A stretch of 32,636 nucleotides of DNA from Oceanospirillales bacterium (GCA_003232965.1 QIKG01000195.1:1-32636), one strand, 5' to 3'; positions 20,512 through 30,408 are shown, counted from the stretch's first letter. The notes: generated by a model from the letters alone, not told the origin. A program made the numbers and translations.

Positions 20512-22272
20512 TTAAACAATCTCTCCCTGATAATCGGCCAATCCAGAGTTTCCTGCAACCCCTTTGAGTTTTGGCTCTATCAGTTTTTCGACTTTAATCG
20601 TCTTTTTATCGCGTAGATATGTGGCAACAACATCCCAGATCGGCTCACCGGGTGATTGGCTGCCTACGGTTGCCCAGCCGGCAACTTTATAGTCTTTATT
20701 AGCCTCAATTAATTTGCCATTGAGATCGCGAATGTCGGAAATGCGATTCAATGAAGCGCCATTTGGCTCACAGGTGTAGGTCAAACCACCCACCCGCACC
20801 ATATCACCGCCCTGTTGGCGGTAGGGGTCCTGGTTAAAGAGGTTGTCACAAACATCCTCTAAAATGGCTTTAATCTGTTCACCTTTCATATCCCGAACAT
20901 AAGTTTCCGGATAGGTCATACAGGTTTGATCCAGCAGCCGATCCATTGTAATCTCCTCGCCCGGTAACACTGAAGTGCCCCAGCGGAAACCCGGTGAGAA
21001 TGAGAACTGGGCATCGAGGACATTGGTGAGTGAATCACAGATCACCTGATCGAATGTGCCATTAAAATTACCCCGGCGATATAACAGGTTTTCTGCAGTC
21101 GCTAATTTTTCGTTGAGTTTGGCATTGTATGGCTGACGGACTTTGGCAATATAGGTCGTCATCGCTGCATCTGCAGGGATGATATTCGAAAATACCGGCA
21201 ATAAAGAATACTTAAAACCATTAACCTTGCCGTTGCCCAAATCCAAATCAAGCACGGCCAAGTATTTACCATTCGAGCCGGCATTGGTTACCAGGGTTTT
21301 ACCGCCGGGGTTTTCTACCACCACGGGTACTGGCATGCCATCATGGGTATGACCACCCATAATTGCATCGATACCACTGACCCGTGAGGCCAGCTTGAGA
21401 TCAACATCCATACCGTTATGTGAGAGCAATAACACCGCATCTGGTTTTTCCGAGCTGCGGATATCATCTACTAATTCCTGCAGATCATCTTCCTGAATAC
21501 CGAATGTCCAATCGGGAATAAAGCGTTTTGGGTTCGCAATCGGGGTGTATGGGAAAGCCTGGCCGATAACAACCACCCGCTTGCCTTGCATTTCTTTTAT
21601 TACATAGGGCTTGAATACATGGCCGCTGTCTTCATCGTAAACTTCAATGCCATCAAACAGGGCATCTTCGCTGGCTTTGATATTCTGAGCCACGAATTCG
21701 CCGTTAAATAATTTAGCGTTTTCGAGGATTTCGTTATCCTGATAAGTGAATTCCCAATGCCCGGTCATTACATCAACACCCAGCATATTACAGGCCTCAA
21801 CCATATCTTTGCCGCGGGTCCATAATGCTGTGCCCGAACCTTGCCAGGTATCGCCACCATCAATGAGGATGGAACGGCCATCACCAGCTTCACCACGGCA
21901 TTGATCAATCAGGGTTTTCAGATGCGCAAAACCACCCACTTTTCCGAACTTTTCAGCGGCAGCCGTAAAATCCAGATAAGTATAGGCATGTGCTTCGCGC
22001 AGGGTTTTTATTTGCGGGATTTTTTTAAGTAAGTTCTTGCCGACAATATGCGGCAACTTACCGTATGCAGGGCCGATGCCCAAATTGACATTGGGTTCGC
22101 GAAAGTACACCGGCAGCAATTGGGCGTGGCAATCAGTGAAATGGAGAATACGGGTATTGCCAAACATTGGCGGTTGTAGTTGCTCCCCCGCCATTGCCCA
22201 ACCCGAAACACCCGGCAACATACCTGCTACCGAGGCTTTGCTCAGCAGGCCAACAAATTCTCTACGATCCAT
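20512..22272 (-). CDS. soxB: Thiosulfohydrolase SoxB
   Basis: ILHFTDCHAQLLPVYFREPNVNLGIG, ILIDGGDTWQGSGTALWTRGKDMVEACNMLGVDVMTGHWEFTY, GGHTHDGMP. Confidence 0.97.
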   Translation of the reverse strand: MDRREFVGLLSKASVAGMLPGVSGWAMAGEQLQPPMFGNTRILHFTDCHAQLLPVYFREPNVNLGIGPAYGKLPHIVGKNLLKKIPQIKTLREAHAYTYLDFTAAAEKFGKVGGFAHLKTLIDQCRGEAGDGRSILIDGGDTWQGSGTALWTRGKDMVEACNMLGVDVMTGHWEFTYQDNEILENAKLFNGEFVAQNIKASEDALFDGIEVYDEDSGHVFKPYVIKEMQGKRVVVIGQAFPYTPIANPKRFIPDWTFGIQEDDLQELVDDIRSSEKPDAVLLLSHNGMDVDLKLASRVSGIDAIMGGHTHDGMPVPVVVENPGGKTLVTNAGSNGKYLAVLDLDLGNGKVNGFKYSLLPVFSNIIPADAAMTTYIAKVRQPYNAKLNEKLATAENLLYRRGNFNGTFDQVICDSLTNVLDAQFSFSPGFRWGTSVLPGEEITMDRLLDQTCMTYPETYVRDMKGEQIKAILEDVCDNLFNQDPYRQQGGDMVRVGGLTYTCEPNGASLNRISDIRDLNGKLIEANKDYKVAGWATVGSQSPGEPIWDVVATYLRDKKTIKVEKLIEPKLKGVAGNSGLADYQGEIV

Positions 22273-22310
22273 ACTTTCCTACCGCTGTTGATTTCTTATT
22301 TTATAAAAAT

Positions 22311-22685
22311 TTATTGTGGGACGCGTGCCTGCCATAAGCTTTTTTCTGACTCGGCCTGTTTAAGCGCCAATTCAGATAGCTTAATAGCTTCTTCAGCATT
22401 CGCTACCGCCTTATCCATGTCGCCTTCTTTTGCCGCCAGGCGAGCATCTTTGAGGCGATCCAAGTTTATCAACCAGGCGTGTTTAGCCGTCTCGGTTTGG
22501 ACATATAGGTCTTCCGCCTGTTGCATTAAACTGACGAAATCCGGTGCTTTTGAAACCTCGGCAACCACAGGAGCTACTTCGGCCACAGCTGATTTTTCAG
22601 CATTAGCCTCTGCGGTGTTTTTCTGCTGAGAGTCGCAAGCAAGCACTGAGAATAATACCAGGCCTAAAATCCATAGATTTTTCAT
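22311..22685 (-). CDS. soxK: Small lipoprotein, SoxK-like (SoxXA-binding protein)
   Basis: Lipobox LACDSQQ; helical C-terminal half; placement between soxA and soxB. Confidence 0.55.
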   Translation of the reverse strand: MKNLWILGLVLFSVLACDSQQKNTAEANAEKSAVAEVAPVVAEVSKAPDFVSLMQQAEDLYVQTETAKHAWLINLDRLKDARLAAKEGDMDKAVANAEEAIKLSELALKQAESEKSLWQARVPQ

Positions 22686-23506
22686 CGCCTGCTCCCCGGG
22701 CCATTCAGTTCCATGCCATTACTCATATAGGTAAGGAAATATTCCAAATTACGATAGGTTTCACTTTGAGCTTTAAACGGTACTGCTCGAACTTGAATAT
22801 TGCACTCTTGAAAACGTTTTTGAATGTTGCCCACAAACTGCCAGCGACCACGGTAAACCGGCCAATGCGTAGCGTGTCCCAGTGTAGGGCTGGTACGTTC
22901 AGCGCGTAAATTTTGGCCAACCTGCTGTTGATGACAACCACTGCAATCAAAGTTCAGCTGACCGCGGCGGGTATAATAAAACTGCTGGCCTTCAGCATAC
23001 GCCGCTACAGCTTCCGGTGACTCAATTTTAATATCGATACTTTTACCGCGCGACTGATAGGCCATATAGGAACTGATTTCTGCCAGTTCACCCACCAACC
23101 AGGGTAGAGCCTCTTCGCCATTTTCTTTACGGCAATTATTGATGGCCACTTCGAGTGTTACCACCCCGCCTCTCGCTTGATCAAACAGGGGATAGTTATG
23201 TTTTACGCCGGGGTCATCACCGAAACAATCGGCATAGGATTTGCCATTGGCAAACGGGGTGTTATACAGCGCTTCACCCTCATCAATTGCAATTTCATAA
23301 GGCGGAAAATCTTCCATCTCGACCCATTGTTCGCGCATTTTTGCATCGATGGCGTAAACGCCATTCTGGAACTCAGCAAGATCTATATCAGGAAATTTTT
23401 GCTGATAGAAATCCCGTAATGCCAGACGATCGGCTTCCGGATCTGCTTGAACCGGGGCAACCATCATGCTTGTAAGCAACAGGGCGATTAGATTTGTCCA
23501 CTTCAT
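22682..23506 (-). CDS. soxA: SoxA c-type cytochrome, single CxxCH
   Basis: LNFDCSGCHQQQVGQNLRAERTSPTLGHATHWPVYRGRW; ECNIQVRAVPFKAQSETYRNLEYFLTYMSNG. Confidence 0.95.
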   Translation of the reverse strand: MKWTNLIALLLTSMMVAPVQADPEADRLALRDFYQQKFPDIDLAEFQNGVYAIDAKMREQWVEMEDFPPYEIAIDEGEALYNTPFANGKSYADCFGDDPGVKHNYPLFDQARGGVVTLEVAINNCRKENGEEALPWLVGELAEISSYMAYQSRGKSIDIKIESPEAVAAYAEGQQFYYTRRGQLNFDCSGCHQQQVGQNLRAERTSPTLGHATHWPVYRGRWQFVGNIQKRFQECNIQVRAVPFKAQSETYRNLEYFLTYMSNGMELNGPGSRR

Positions 23507-23557
23507 AGATTATCCTCATGCCCGGCCAATGAGGGACTCATTAGCCGGGTTCCAAAT

Positions 23558-23875
23558 TTATTTCAATGCGATTTCTTTGGCGCCACTTGCACCCGTGTTG
23601 TCGCTCCAGCGAACACCCACTTTGTCACCTGCAGCCGCAGATTTAATCTTGAAAGCACTGTAGGGGTTCTTCGATACCGAGGTACCCCAGAATGCTGTCA
23701 GCACCTCTTTGCCGTTATGACTGAAAACTACATTTTCAATATACTTAGCCGGTATCAACTCACCGGAATCAACATGCCGCCTTGTTCCGGTTTCCATTGG
23801 ATGAGAAATCAGCACTTTTACTTTAGCAACGCCATCTTTGACTTTACCGCGAATTTTTACACTTTTATCTTCCAT
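23558..23875 (-). CDS. soxZ: SoxZ sulfur carrier subunit
   Basis: VKVLISHPMETGTRRHVDSGELIPAKYIENV. Confidence 0.96.
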   Translation of the reverse strand: MEDKSVKIRGKVKDGVAKVKVLISHPMETGTRRHVDSGELIPAKYIENVVFSHNGKEVLTAFWGTSVSKNPYSAFKIKSAAAGDKVGVRWSDNTGASGAKEIALK

Positions 23876-23905
23876 TATTCTGAATCTCCTTAAGGAACCT
23901 CTGAT

Positions 23906-24394
23906 TTAACCGCCACAGCCGCCGATAGTCACTTTAACTTCTTTAGTGGTGAAGTAAACCTTACCTTTGGCCTTTACCAGCGCACGAACTGGTGAACTCT
24001 GACCCATTTTGACCCGGGTAGAGACTTCTGCCGCAACGGCATCGGTCAGATTAAAGTTAGCTGATAACGGGGTAGGGTTTTTATCGATAATCACGCTGAT
24101 GGATTCAACCCCTTCAATATCGGTGGTGATTGTAATGGGTACAACCGCACCGTTTTCAGCAATTTCAGGCACTTTTAAATTGATCTTATCACTGGCTTCA
24201 ATACTCGCATCACCAAACAATGACTTGAGAGAAGCATCAATTGCTTTTGAATCAAATGCTACTTTAGGGCGAACCATTGCAGCCAGTAGGGTTGCCGGTA
24301 ACGCCAGCAATGTGCCGACAGCTATCAAACCTTTGATAAAGCCGCGGCGGGTAGTTGAAATTTCCATGGGATACCTCACAAATAATGGAAACAA
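23906..24394 (-). CDS. soxY: SoxY sulfur carrier subunit
   Basis: Tat-like N-terminus TRRGFIKGL and the C-terminal carrier motif GGCGG*. Confidence 0.97.
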   Translation of the reverse strand: MFPLFVRYPMEISTTRRGFIKGLIAVGTLLALPATLLAAMVRPKVAFDSKAIDASLKSLFGDASIEASDKINLKVPEIAENGAVVPITITTDIEGVESISVIIDKNPTPLSANFNLTDAVAAEVSTRVKMGQSSPVRALVKAKGKVYFTTKEVKVTIGGCGG

Positions 24395-24406
24395 GCTCTT
24401 TCGAGC

Positions 24407-24826
24407 TTATAAAGAAAGAACATAATCGACCAGCACATCCAGTTCTTCCTCGGTTAAAATCCGGTGAAGGCCATACGGAGGCATGATGGTATTAGGGTTA
24501 GCAATGGTTGGATCATAAACCTGAGCTTTCAGGGCTTTCCTGTCCGGCCAGCGGGCTTGCATACCAATTAATGGCGGGCCGGCGTTTCCGGGCAGCTCGC
24601 TACCGATCACAAGGTGGCAGGAAAGGCAGTTGCCTTTGCGGCGATTTTCGAAAACTGCACGACCCGCCTTAATTCGCTCTGCCAACTCAGCATCCACGCT
24701 GTTGTCAGCGTTCTGGGCAGTTGCCAAGCCTGAAGCCAGCAATAGCCCGGCGGCAACACATACTGCCAGCAACACCTTATTTACAGATTCAGTGACCCGC
24801 AGCATATTATTTAGCGGCTTCTGCAA
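24407..24826 (-). CDS. soxX: SoxX c-type cytochrome
   Basis: GNCLSCHLV; IMPPYGLHRILTEEELDVLVDYVLSL. Confidence 0.93.
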   Translation of the reverse strand: MQKPLNNMLRVTESVNKVLLAVCVAAGLLLASGLATAQNADNSVDAELAERIKAGRAVFENRRKGNCLSCHLVIGSELPGNAGPPLIGMQARWPDRKALKAQVYDPTIANPNTIMPPYGLHRILTEEELDVLVDYVLSL

Positions 24827-25142
24827 TCATGTATTTCACTGCTGCGGCTATCGCCTCATCAGAAAGATCCATACGCCCACCCTTAGGCGGCATAAAGCCG
24901 GTATCGCCTGTAAAACCTTCGACGGCATTTTTGATCAGAGTTTCTTCACCCTTTGAAAGACGGTCTTTCCAAGCGGCCGCATCACCGGTTTTTGGTGCCC
25001 CGGCAATACCCGGTGTGTGACAGGCGGTACAAGCGGCTTTGTAGGTATCTACGCCTTCATTGGCTAGAACCTGCGGGGCTACAGCCATTGCCAGAACTGC
25101 AGTAATAATCAATTTAGATCCTTTCATTCTAGAACTCCTCAA
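24807..25142 (-). CDS. Cytochrome c5-like monoheme protein
   Basis: ACTACHTPGIAGAPK...MPPKGGRMDLSDEAIAAAVKYM. Confidence 0.9.
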   Translation of the reverse strand: MRSSRMKGSKLIITAVLAMAVAPQVLANEGVDTYKAACTACHTPGIAGAPKTGDAAAWKDRLSKGEETLIKNAVEGFTGDTGFMPPKGGRMDLSDEAIAAAVKYMIAEAAK

Positions 25143-25173
25143 ATATAATTAATGTATGCATGTAGAAAAAGCT

Positions 25174-26121
25174 TTACTCAGCCTCGGCAAGCATAAATTT
25201 AACCGCTGCCGCAACATCTTCATCACTTAAATCCATGCGCCCGCCTTTTGGCGGCATCATTCCGGCATCACCTTGAAAACCTTCTATAGCGTGCTTGATG
25301 AGTGTCGCTTCACCCAGTGCCAGGCGTGCTTTCCAGGTGGCCTTGTCATCCAGCTTGGGGGCTCCGGCAACACCTGAATTATGACAAACGGCACAGGCAC
25401 CATTATAGACGCTAGCACCTTTTTCGTTTTCGTTTCCGGCCGCAGCTTTTACAATTGTATCATCAGCCGCTGCAACCTCTTCGGCAGTAATTGTTGGCTC
25501 CGATACGATTTTGACTTCTTTCTTGCAGTCTTTCATACAACGCACGGCCTGTGTATCAGGCCGAGGATCTGGTACAAAGTTAGAATTATTAGGCAGTTTT
25601 GCTACTTCATCCCAGGTATCCTGACTGAGGACAAAATCATCTTCAACCAAATCATTCAGATAGAGTACATAAGCTGTAATGGCATAGGTCTCTTCGTCAC
25701 TGAGTGATGCCGGCTGCGGGAAAGGCATCGCCCGGCGTATATAATCAAACAGGGTAGAAGTATGCGCCCAGAAGCTACCGACGGTTTTTTCCGGTCTTTC
25801 TTCGGTTAATGTACCTTCGCCACCTGCCAGAACCGGGTACTTACCAACACCTTCCCCAAACGAACCGTGACAGGAAGCGCATTGATCTTCATACAAAATT
25901 TCGCCATCTTCGACAGAACCGGAACCCGGTGGTAAACCACGACCATCCGGACGAATATCGATATCCCAACCGGCAATTTCTTCCGCAGTGGCTACTTTGC
26001 CATAGCCATAGTGACCAACACCTTTTACTTTGGCGTTGACCACAGTTGTTGCAAATGCCGCTACCAACAGCACTATAAGGCTTAATCTCTTGAATTTATA
26101 CAGCTTAGGAAACCTGAACAT
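25174..26121 (-). CDS. soxD: SoxD diheme c-type cytochrome
   Basis: Two heme sites, CASCH and CAVCH; start MFRFPKLYKFKRL at 26121 with signal peptide, overlapping the soxC stop. Confidence 0.9.
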   Translation of the reverse strand: MFRFPKLYKFKRLSLIVLLVAAFATTVVNAKVKGVGHYGYGKVATAEEIAGWDIDIRPDGRGLPPGSGSVEDGEILYEDQCASCHGSFGEGVGKYPVLAGGEGTLTEERPEKTVGSFWAHTSTLFDYIRRAMPFPQPASLSDEETYAITAYVLYLNDLVEDDFVLSQDTWDEVAKLPNNSNFVPDPRPDTQAVRCMKDCKKEVKIVSEPTITAEEVAAADDTIVKAAAGNENEKGASVYNGACAVCHNSGVAGAPKLDDKATWKARLALGEATLIKHAIEGFQGDAGMMPPKGGRMDLSDEDVAAAVKFMLAEAE

Positions 26122-27436
26122 TAGTGACGCTCCCATCTGCATGCAAACGCCATGTGTGAATGGCATTTTTGTGATAAATGGAACTCGAACCTCGTACGGC
26201 CCGCAACTGGGTATACGTTGGTTGTACATATCCGGTTTCATCAATACAACGGCTTTGAATCAGTGCCGGCGAGCCGTCCCAGTCCCATTCCAGTCCAAAG
26301 CGGGTTAAGGCGCGGGGTTCAATCATTCCGGTCAGCCGCGCCGGCCGCCAGCTGATCCCGCCATCGAATGAAACATCAACCGCTTTGACTTTACCGCGAC
26401 CTGACCACGCCAAGCCTTCCAGCCAATATTTGCCTTTGCCCTTGAGCGGGTTTTCCGGGCTGGGTGTGGTAACCACCGAATTAGCTTCCTGCACAAAGGT
26501 GAATTCACGCGCTTTACCATCCGGCATCAAATCAGTGTATTTAGAAGTTTCTTCACGCTGGTAATAAGGTGAGTCGCCAATTTCTAGACGACGCAGCCAT
26601 TTAATACAGGTATTGCCTTCCCAGCCCGGGTTGATCAGGCGAATGGGATAACCCTGCTCCCGGCGTAAAGCCTCACCATTTTGTGCAAATACCACAAGGG
26701 CATCATCCAAAGCCTTTTCCATAGGGATAGAGCGCGACATAAGTGAACCATCCGCGCCTTCTGCAAGAATCCAATTGGCACCTTTTTGAACGCCGACTTC
26801 TGCAAGAATCGTCGACAGTAAAACTCCTGTCCATTCACAACACGACAACATACCGTGGGTAAACTGTAGTTTTGTCATCTGCGCACCACGCCATTCCATG
26901 CCGCCGTTGGCAGGACATTCGAGGAAGCGAATCATGCTGGTAGATGGAAACCTCATCAGTTCATCCATGCTAAGAATGATCGGGCGATCCACCATTCCGT
27001 GGATCATTAGGTGATGCTCGTCGGGATCAATTTCTGGTCGGCCTGCGTGATAGCGTTCAAACACCAGGCCGCTAGGGGTAATTATGCCCTTGATATCAGC
27101 TAGTGGTGTAAAGCTAATTGAAGCGATCCGATCTGCTGTCAACCAGGGCACATTGCGTCTAACCACATCTTTTTCGAAAGGCGAAGGCTGCCCGTATGGA
27201 TCCGCGATGACCGGCGCACCCAATGATTTGGTCCACGGCGGTACATTAGGCGGTGCATATTTTGCCGCCCCCGCCAGCGCTGCAGCACCGCCGAGCATTG
27301 ACAGACCGCTCTTCAAAAACTGCCGTCTTTCTGCTGCAGGTAGCTGATCGCCTGATTTTGCAATCTCGGTCAATAGACGATCAGTTTCTTCAACTTTTGG
27401 CTGGCGCATAAAGCCTTGTCCTGTGTTGTAATTCAC
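26105..27436 (-). CDS. soxC: SoxC sulfane dehydrogenase (molybdopterin subunit)
   Basis: Sulfite-oxidase fold: RFLECPANGGMEWRGAQ, YPIRLINPGWEGNTCIKWLRRLEIGDSPYYQREETSKYTDLMPDGKARE. Confidence 0.95.
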   Translation of the reverse strand: MNYNTGQGFMRQPKVEETDRLLTEIAKSGDQLPAAERRQFLKSGLSMLGGAAALAGAAKYAPPNVPPWTKSLGAPVIADPYGQPSPFEKDVVRRNVPWLTADRIASISFTPLADIKGIITPSGLVFERYHAGRPEIDPDEHHLMIHGMVDRPIILSMDELMRFPSTSMIRFLECPANGGMEWRGAQMTKLQFTHGMLSCCEWTGVLLSTILAEVGVQKGANWILAEGADGSLMSRSIPMEKALDDALVVFAQNGEALRREQGYPIRLINPGWEGNTCIKWLRRLEIGDSPYYQREETSKYTDLMPDGKAREFTFVQEANSVVTTPSPENPLKGKGKYWLEGLAWSGRGKVKAVDVSFDGGISWRPARLTGMIEPRALTRFGLEWDWDGSPALIQSRCIDETGYVQPTYTQLRAVRGSSSIYHKNAIHTWRLHADGSVTNVQVS

Positions 27437-27595
27437 TTATAATGTTTTTCTCAGGCAGAACATTGTTAGTCTGCCTGTCTGAATCCGAGTGAGATATGTT
27501 ATATTATATTTCTCTCATATACGAGCAAAATGGGCAAATCAATTAAATTATTGTTCCAGCTTTGATCAAAACCCATAAAAAAATTAGACATAATC

Positions 27596-27937
27596 ATGAC
27601 AAATAGCAGCCTTCAAGCAGACCAAGAAAACATCAAAAAAATGCAACAGGCCGCAGAGCAAGCCTGTGTTCTGATGAAAACGCTTAGCCATCCGGATCGG
27701 TTGATGGTGCTTTGCCAGCTTAAAGAAGGCGAGAAATCTGTAGGCGAAATTGCCAAAATGGTAGGCATTGCGCAATCCCCGCTATCCCAGCACCTATCAA
27801 AAATGCGCCTGCAGGGTATCGTTAAGAATCGGCGCTCGGCGCAGTCAATTTTTTACTCCCTGGCTAATGAAGAAGTAGAACGCATTATCGACCTCTTATA
27901 CTCTATGTACTGTAGCGATCTCGATCAATGCGAATAA
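27596..27937 (+). CDS. ArsR-family regulator, SqrR/BigR-like two-cysteine type
   Basis: HTH SVGEIAKMVGIAQSPLSQHLSKMRLQGIVKNRRSAQSIFYSL with Cys40 (RLMVLCQL) and Cys106 (LLYSMYC); divergent from soxC. Confidence 0.85.
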   Translation: MTNSSLQADQENIKKMQQAAEQACVLMKTLSHPDRLMVLCQLKEGEKSVGEIAKMVGIAQSPLSQHLSKMRLQGIVKNRRSAQSIFYSLANEEVERIIDLLYSMYCSDLDQCE

Positions 27938-28222
27938 AGACTTAAAAGCCCTTATTCTTTTACTGAAAGATCGATGTTTTACGCAGCGAATTAAACCGCT
28001 ACACGCCAGCATTTCACTTGCCCACGGTTCTATTACTTGCTCAGCAGACACTTTTATATTAATATTTCGTTATAATCGAATATATAATTATACAAATGTA
28101 AATGCTTTAATGGCTAGACTCTTACATAATTTGCACAATATAATGAAAAGCAATATATTCAATAAATAATAAACAAAAACAGTTCCAAACCCAAGCCCCC
28201 GTACAGTATTTGGAGATCTACA

Positions 28223-29584
28223 ATGAAACTTATTTTTAAACCTCTCATCATTGCCATAACTTGCGTGCTCGCAAGCTCGACTGCATTCGCTACCATTGGC
28301 TACAATAGCCATGGCATCGGTACTAAAAACAAAGGTATGGGCGGCGCTGGAATGGCCATACCTGAAGACGCTATTTCACTGGCAAACAACCCGGCCAGTC
28401 TGACTGAAATCGGCGATGCCTTCGATATTGGCATTGCGGTTTTTTCTCCCGACCGTAGTTATACGGCCACTGAAAGTCAATTTAATGGGCAGTTTGGTGC
28501 CTTTACTCTCGGCCCGGATAAACAAACCAGTGCCAGGCGGTACTTCGTTATCCCGGCGGTGGCTGGTAGTTGGAAAATCGATGATGTTAGCGCCTGGGGC
28601 TTTGCCTTTTATGGTCGCGGTGGCATGAATAGTACTTGGGACCGTGGCTCAGCAACCTTCGATCCAGATGGTCCTGGACCCTCCGGCCCGCGCACATTCC
28701 CTGGTGTTTTTGGTGGCGGTGCACCTACCAGCATTAACTTGATGCAGGCCCTTTTAGACTTGAGTTATGCGCGTAAAGTTGGTGAAAACACTTCTATCGG
28801 CGGTGCACTTATATTAGCGGGACAACAATTTGAAGCCCGCGGCCTGAGCTCTTTCGCGGGTTTTACTAATACCTTTAATGCCAGTGGCGGTACAGTATTT
28901 CCACAAAACCTGACCAATAACGGGGCCTCCTACTCTTACGGTTACGGCCTGAAAGTTGGCTTCCACTCTAATATAAGTGATAGCTTTAGTTTGGCGGCCT
29001 CTTATACCACCAAACTCAATATGACCGAGTTTGATGAATATGCTGATCTCTTCGCGCAGAATGGTGGTTTTGATATCCCGGCAACATTTCGTGGTGGAGT
29101 TACCTTCAAAACAGGCTCAGCAGCCTATAGTTTTGACCTTGAACACACTTGGTATTCAGATGTTCCCGCCATCGGTAACCCTATGGCCAACCTGTTCAAT
29201 TGCCCGGCAGTTGCCGGACCTGGCGGTGACCTCGAAAGTTGCCTCGGTGGCAATCGCGGTGGTGGTTTTGGCTGGAACGATGTAACAGCTTATAAATTCG
29301 GTGGCCAATGGGAGGGCGATAGCGCTACCTATCGCGCCGGCTACAGCTATGTTGATCAACCTATAGATGGTGCCGATGTAACTTTCAACATCCTCGCACC
29401 AGGCGTCATTGAGCATCACTTTACTTTCGGCTTCACCAAGCCGCTGACAAACGAGCGTGACTGGTCTATGGCATTTATGTATGCACCGAGAAGTTCTGTT
29501 AATGCGCCTAACGCTTTTGATCCAAGCCAGGACATCACAATTTCCATGAGCCAGTGGGAAATTGAGTTCTCATACGGTTGGTAA
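28223..29584 (+). CDS. FadL/OmpP1-type outer-membrane transport protein
   Basis: Signal peptide and GIGTKNKGMGGAGMAIPEDAISLANNPASL; beta-barrel-like repeats; terminal aromatic (GW*). Confidence 0.88.
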   Translation: MKLIFKPLIIAITCVLASSTAFATIGYNSHGIGTKNKGMGGAGMAIPEDAISLANNPASLTEIGDAFDIGIAVFSPDRSYTATESQFNGQFGAFTLGPDKQTSARRYFVIPAVAGSWKIDDVSAWGFAFYGRGGMNSTWDRGSATFDPDGPGPSGPRTFPGVFGGGAPTSINLMQALLDLSYARKVGENTSIGGALILAGQQFEARGLSSFAGFTNTFNASGGTVFPQNLTNNGASYSYGYGLKVGFHSNISDSFSLAASYTTKLNMTEFDEYADLFAQNGGFDIPATFRGGVTFKTGSAAYSFDLEHTWYSDVPAIGNPMANLFNCPAVAGPGGDLESCLGGNRGGGFGWNDVTAYKFGGQWEGDSATYRAGYSYVDQPIDGADVTFNILAPGVIEHHFTFGFTKPLTNERDWSMAFMYAPRSSVNAPNAFDPSQDITISMSQWEIEFSYGW

Positions 29585-29610
29585 GTTTTAGTTTGCTTTA
29601 CCCAAACTCA

Positions 29611-29638
29611 AAACGCCCCTATAGCAGGGGCGTTTTTT
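29611..29638 (+). terminator. Rho-independent terminator after the FadL-type gene
   Basis: AAACGCCCCT-ATAGC-AGGGGCGTTTTTT perfect stem and U-tract. Confidence 0.92.
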
Positions 29639-29760
29639 GCATGCCCTTCACAAAACAATATGCCGAAACCCGTAATTATTTCTCCTTACCCAATCGGAGG
29701 TATAATCAGTTGATACTCAAACCTGAGCACACCAAGATAGTAATACACAGGAGCCTCTCT

Positions 29761-30408
29761 ATGAAAAACCTACAAACAGGTATTTCTTTTGCACTGCTTT
29801 TACTCTGCAACACCGCGCTATTTGCTGATCCGGTTGGGATCACATCCGGGGTGCTATCTGTTGAAGTTATCCATCAAGGCAAGCCGGTTAACATAGAACG
29901 AAATCAAAACAACAAAAACACCATCGACTCCGACTACGCGCTTACTTCACGCGCCTGCCCGCCTTTTTGCATCAAGCCGATCAAGTTAGCAGAAGGTGTT
30001 GAAACTATTGGCGAACTGGAAATGATTGATTACCTGGTCGCCGCCAGCAAGCCCGGAAGCAATATCCTGGTAATTGATTCGCGCACCCCTGATTGGGTTG
30101 CAAAGGGCACAATTCCCGGCTCAGTCAACCTTCCATGGACGCTGTTAAAAGAAGACACCTCCGACCCGATTACCATAGCAACCATTCTAGAGGATCGTTT
30201 TGGAGCCATCGATGAGGATGAACTTTGGGATTTCTCCAAAGTTAAAACCCTGGTGTTGTATTGCAACGGCATGTGGTGCGGCCAATCCCCACGAAACATT
30301 ATGACTTTACTAAAATACGGCTACCCGGCTGAGAAAATCAAATGGTATCGTGGCGGTATGCAAAACTGGCATGCATTGGGGTTGACTACAGTTAAAAGCG
30401 AGAAATAA
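29761..30408 (+). CDS. Periplasmic rhodanese-domain protein
   Basis: AGGAG SD; signal peptide MKNLQTGISFALLLLCNTALFA; VIDSRTPDWVAKGTIPGSVNLPW; CNGMWCGQS loop; RGGMQNWHALG. Confidence 0.88.
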   Translation: MKNLQTGISFALLLLCNTALFADPVGITSGVLSVEVIHQGKPVNIERNQNNKNTIDSDYALTSRACPPFCIKPIKLAEGVETIGELEMIDYLVAASKPGSNILVIDSRTPDWVAKGTIPGSVNLPWTLLKEDTSDPITIATILEDRFGAIDEDELWDFSKVKTLVLYCNGMWCGQSPRNIMTLLKYGYPAEKIKWYRGGMQNWHALGLTTVKSEK

